From: Rhizobium indicum
Lineage (GTDB): Bacteria; Pseudomonadota; Alphaproteobacteria; Rhizobiales; Rhizobiaceae
Direction: 5' to 3'
Assembly: GCF_005862305.2 (NCBI RefSeq)
Contig: NZ_CP054022.1
Location: 186,001 to 250,000, forward strand
DNA: 64,000 nt
The notes beneath the pieces are model-generated. The model worked only from the letters and a program-made list of their open reading frames with translations. It was not told where the DNA came from and searched no databases. Each line of letters starts with the position of its first letter. The stretch's first letter is position 1. The position numbers were made by a program, and so were the translations under genes. This document shows positions 61,762-64,000 of this stretch, one piece after another.

Positions 61762-62823
61762 ATGCCGATGCCCCTGATTGACCGCATTGCCCTGACTCAA
61801 TTCGCAAAGCAGATATTGACCCGCGCCGGCATGGAGGCCGACAAGGCCGAAACGACTGCCACCGTCCTGGTGGAAGGCGACATGATCGGCCACGAAACCC
61901 ATGGCGTCAGTCTTTTGAACTGGTATGTCGAGGCGTTGGAAGACGGCTCGCTGGCAAAGTCCGGCAGCTATGAGGTCGTCAATGACCGCGGCGCAGCCTT
62001 TGTTTGGGACGGCAAATCCCTGCCGGGCGCATGGCTGCTGACAAAGGCGATCGAGCAGGCCTGCGAACGGGTCGGCGATCATGGCGTCGTCACCGCCGCG
62101 ATCCGCAACTGCCACCATACCTGCGCGCTTTCAGCCTTCATGCGGCAGGTGACCGAACGGGGCCTCATCGTACAGCTGTCGGTCTCGCATCCCGCGGCGA
62201 GCCGCGTTGCGCCCTATGGCGGCACGAAGCCGCTCCTGACACCCAATCCGATGGCTGCCGGCTTCCCGACGTCTGCGGATCCGATCCTGATCGACGTCTC
62301 GGCCTCGATCACCACCACGACCATGACGCAAAACCTGGCGAAGGCCGGCAAGAAATTTCCTGAGGCCTGGGCTTTCACCGCCGCAGGCGAGCCGACCGAT
62401 GATCCGCGCGAGGTGACGGAACGGGGCGGGACAATGATGCCTCTTGGCGGTCAGCTGAAGGGACACAAGGGTTTTGGGCTCGGGCTGATCGTCGAATTGC
62501 TGGGGCAGGGGCTTTCCGGCAAAGGACGGGCCAACACGCCGTCCGGTGTGTTTTCGCAAAGCGCTTTCCTTCAGGTCATCGATCCCGCCTTTTTCGCCGG
62601 GCTGGACGCCTTTACGGCGCAGTCTGATTTTCTCGCCGCTGCATGCCGCAGCAATCCTCCGGCGCCCTGGAACAATGGCCCCGTTCGCATGCCGGGCGAC
62701 AATGCGGCGCGAAGGCGCCGCGCGGCGTTGGAAGAGGGCGTGCCGGTCGGCGATGCAACTTGGGCGAAGCTTTGCAAACATGCCGAGATCCTAGGCTTGC
62801 CTATTCCCGACGTCGCCGCGTGA
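61762..62823 (+). CDS. Ldh/MDH-family (malate/L-lactate dehydrogenase type 2) oxidoreductase
   Basis: NAD(P)-dependent 2-hydroxyacid/2-oxoacid oxidoreductase (353 aa) of the family that includes sulfolactate, ureidoglycolate and diketogulonate reductases. Motifs: GDMIGHETHGVSLL with the catalytic His near residue 48, AAIRNCHHTCALSAFMRQV, TPNPMAAGFPTSADPILIDVSAS and LKGHKGFGLGLIVELLGQGLSG. It is unrelated to classical Rossmann dehydrogenases. GGGAG lies 2 bases before ATG 61762 and 8 bases before ATG 61768, so the latter may be the true start. It probably handles a 2-oxo acid of the sugar-acid pathway. Confidence 0.85.
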   Translation: MPMPLIDRIALTQFAKQILTRAGMEADKAETTATVLVEGDMIGHETHGVSLLNWYVEALEDGSLAKSGSYEVVNDRGAAFVWDGKSLPGAWLLTKAIEQACERVGDHGVVTAAIRNCHHTCALSAFMRQVTERGLIVQLSVSHPAASRVAPYGGTKPLLTPNPMAAGFPTSADPILIDVSASITTTTMTQNLAKAGKKFPEAWAFTAAGEPTDDPREVTERGGTMMPLGGQLKGHKGFGLGLIVELLGQGLSGKGRANTPSGVFSQSAFLQVIDPAFFAGLDAFTAQSDFLAAACRSNPPAPWNNGPVRMPGDNAARRRRAALEEGVPVGDATWAKLCKHAEILGLPIPDVAA

Positions 62824-62882
62824 GGAACACATCTGCTTCAAACCTTCTTGTCGGTCGCCGCAATGCCCGGTGTCAGTTGTAA

Positions 62883-64000
62883 TCAAATCGGCCAAACCAG
62901 CAATAGGATCGGCACACTGACGATCACCACAATGAGCGAGAGCGGCAGACCCAGTCGGGCGTAGTCACCAAATCGATATCCGCCCGGTCCCATCACGAGC
63001 GTGTTGCATTGGTGTCCGATGGGCGTGAGGAAGTCGCAGCCGGCTCCAATTGCCACCGCCATCAGAAAGGCATCGGGCCTGAAGCCCAGCTTCTCGGCAA
63101 AGGTCGCGGCGATCGGGGCCATGACCAGAACCGTCGCTGCGTTGTTCAAAAACGGGGTTACGGCCATGGCCGCAACCAGGATCAGAGCCAAGGCACCGAA
63201 GGGCGGGAGCATTTCGGCGGTTCGCGAGAGGAGGTCCGCGATGATGTCGGTGGTTCCTGTGGTCCTGAGCGAGTCGCTGATCGGAATGAGAGCGGCCAGC
63301 ATGATCAGAATGGGCGCATCGAGATGCTGATAAACTTCCCGCAAAGGAACGGATCCGGTGACCACCATCAGAAAAGCGGCGGCGAAAAACGCTGTCGCGA
63401 CGGGAATGCCCCCGAAGGCTGTCGCCCCCATCGTTGCCATCAGGATAATGACGGGGATCATGCCATTGCGGGCGTTGCCGAGCTTCATATCTCGTTCGAC
63501 CAGCGGCAAACATCCCCATTCGCGTAGAAGATCCGGTAGTTTCTGCAAGTCGCCCTGCAAGACCACGACGTCGCCATTGCGGATCTTGATCTCGCCCAGG
63601 CGCTCGGTGAAGCGCCTGTCGCGGCGGCTGACGGCAAGAAGGTTGAGCCCGGTATTGTGGAAGAGAGAAACGTCTTTTGCGCTGACGCCGATCAATCGGG
63701 AATGTTCGCCAACGATAGCTTCAACAGAACTGATGTCTTGGCGGGTCTCAGGCTCGTGTTTACGGTCGGACAGTTGAAGCTTGGCTTCACTGACGATCTT
63801 GTCGAGGGCGCTCTGCTCCCCCTCTATAATAAGAAGGTCGCCATCCTTAAGCACCGTGTCGGGAAGGGGCGTTCGTCTTTGGCCGTTGCCACCGATAATC
63901 GCAGTCACCATCGCATCGCCGCCCGCCGGCTTCTGCAGCCAGCTGACGGACCGCCCGATTGCCCCTGATGGCGTGGTGACCTTGGCCTCGGTCGTGTAGT
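62883..64000 (-). CDS. SLC13-family permease with RCK_C domains (5' end outside window)
   Basis: C-terminal part (372 codons) of a divalent-anion:sodium symporter-like permease; the frame is open to the window edge, so the start lies beyond 64000. Visible are two TrkA-C/RCK_C-like domains (EAKVTTPSGAIGRSVSWLQ near the edge; SSVEAIVGEHSRLIGVSAKDVSLFHNTGLNLLAVSRR further on). The C-terminal membrane half has FLNNAATVLVMAPIAATFAEKLG and GAGCDFLTPIGHQCNTLVMGPGGYRFGDYARLG, the family's ligand/sodium-site repeat. Cargo could be a dicarboxylate, sulfate or similar anion. It converges on the Ldh-family gene, 59 bases away. Confidence 0.9.
   Translation of the reverse strand, partial: YTTEAKVTTPSGAIGRSVSWLQKPAGGDAMVTAIIGGNGQRRTPLPDTVLKDGDLLIIEGEQSALDKIVSEAKLQLSDRKHEPETRQDISSVEAIVGEHSRLIGVSAKDVSLFHNTGLNLLAVSRRDRRFTERLGEIKIRNGDVVVLQGDLQKLPDLLREWGCLPLVERDMKLGNARNGMIPVIILMATMGATAFGGIPVATAFFAAAFLMVVTGSVPLREVYQHLDAPILIMLAALIPISDSLRTTGTTDIIADLLSRTAEMLPPFGALALILVAAMAVTPFLNNAATVLVMAPIAATFAEKLGFRPDAFLMAVAIGAGCDFLTPIGHQCNTLVMGPGGYRFGDYARLGLPLSLIVVIVSVPILLLVWPI

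Overview
The window looks like a stretch of a rhizobial (Rhizobiaceae-type alphaproteobacterial) genome, probably an accessory replicon or a catabolic region of the chromosome. The grounds are high GC, dense operons with ATGA-type start/stop overlaps, and an unusually high load of solute importers: three CUT1 sugar ABC systems, one peptide-type ABC system, one tripartite tricarboxylate transporter, DctA, an SLC13 permease and a DMT permease. Regulator families (LacI, DeoR, AraC, GntR, LysR) sit next to the genes they appear to control. I see no rRNA, tRNA, CRISPR array, insertion sequence or phage genes. The genus assignment is inference from gene content.

Region 1 (1-8.6 kb): a lower protocatechuate-4,5/gallate-type island. 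On the minus strand it reads ligJ-like hydratase, ligI-like lactonase, then tctC-tctB-tctA; a LysR regulator with two DNA-binding domains lies upstream, and a dctA-type carrier lies on the plus strand. Two neighbours are wrecked. A ligK/galC-type aldolase survives as a frameshifted 5' stub at 6972-7206. A dehydrogenase survives as an N-terminus joined to C-terminal remnants at 5370-5588. The island therefore appears to be decaying or repurposed.

Region 2 (9-15.4 kb): a ThDP-dependent acetolactate synthase-like enzyme, a YhaO/YhaN-like (SbcDC-like) nuclease-ATPase pair, and a ParDE toxin-antitoxin module with a perfect 19-bp palindrome in front.

Region 3 (15.5-22 kb, minus strand): a LacI-controlled operon lacI-SBP-permease-permease-GH63-like hydrolase partner ATPase-hydrolase, with two identical 14-bp operators flanking the -35 box. 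It probably imports and cleaves a small glycoside such as a glucosylglycerate-like compound. Region 4 (22.1-25.7 kb): an ABM-like small protein, then a GAF-GGDEF-EAL protein and an HD-GYP protein (cyclic-di-GMP turnover). Region 5 (25.9-32.9 kb): a LacI-controlled fructoside/fructan operon with a cytoplasmic GH32 enzyme.

Region 6 (33.3-45.2 kb): an orphan DUF4105 membrane protein; an AraC regulator divergent from a GH4 alpha-galactosidase; then, after a terminator, a DeoR-kinase-SBP-permeases-SIS-KbaZ-ATPase operon. This operon fits galactosamine-type amino sugar use through tagatose-6-phosphate. Region 7 (45.2-48.3 kb): a thioredoxin-fold peroxiredoxin, a 55-residue four-to-five-cysteine protein, a NUDIX hydrolase, a 93-residue unknown and a DMT exporter.

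Region 8 (48.4-62.8 kb): a sugar-acid cluster. A peptide-type ABC transporter (permeases and fused ATPase at one end, binding protein about 10 kb away at the other) brackets a hydroxyacid dehydrogenase, a GntR regulator, an IlvD/Edd dehydratase, an enolase-superfamily dehydratase, an RraA-like aldolase, a ketoglutarate semialdehyde dehydrogenase, a KdgD-type dehydratase and an Ldh-family reductase. The expected output is 2-oxoglutarate. An 11-base word shared by both transporter promoters, with a related site at the regulator, suggests one regulon. The window ends inside an SLC13 permease gene.
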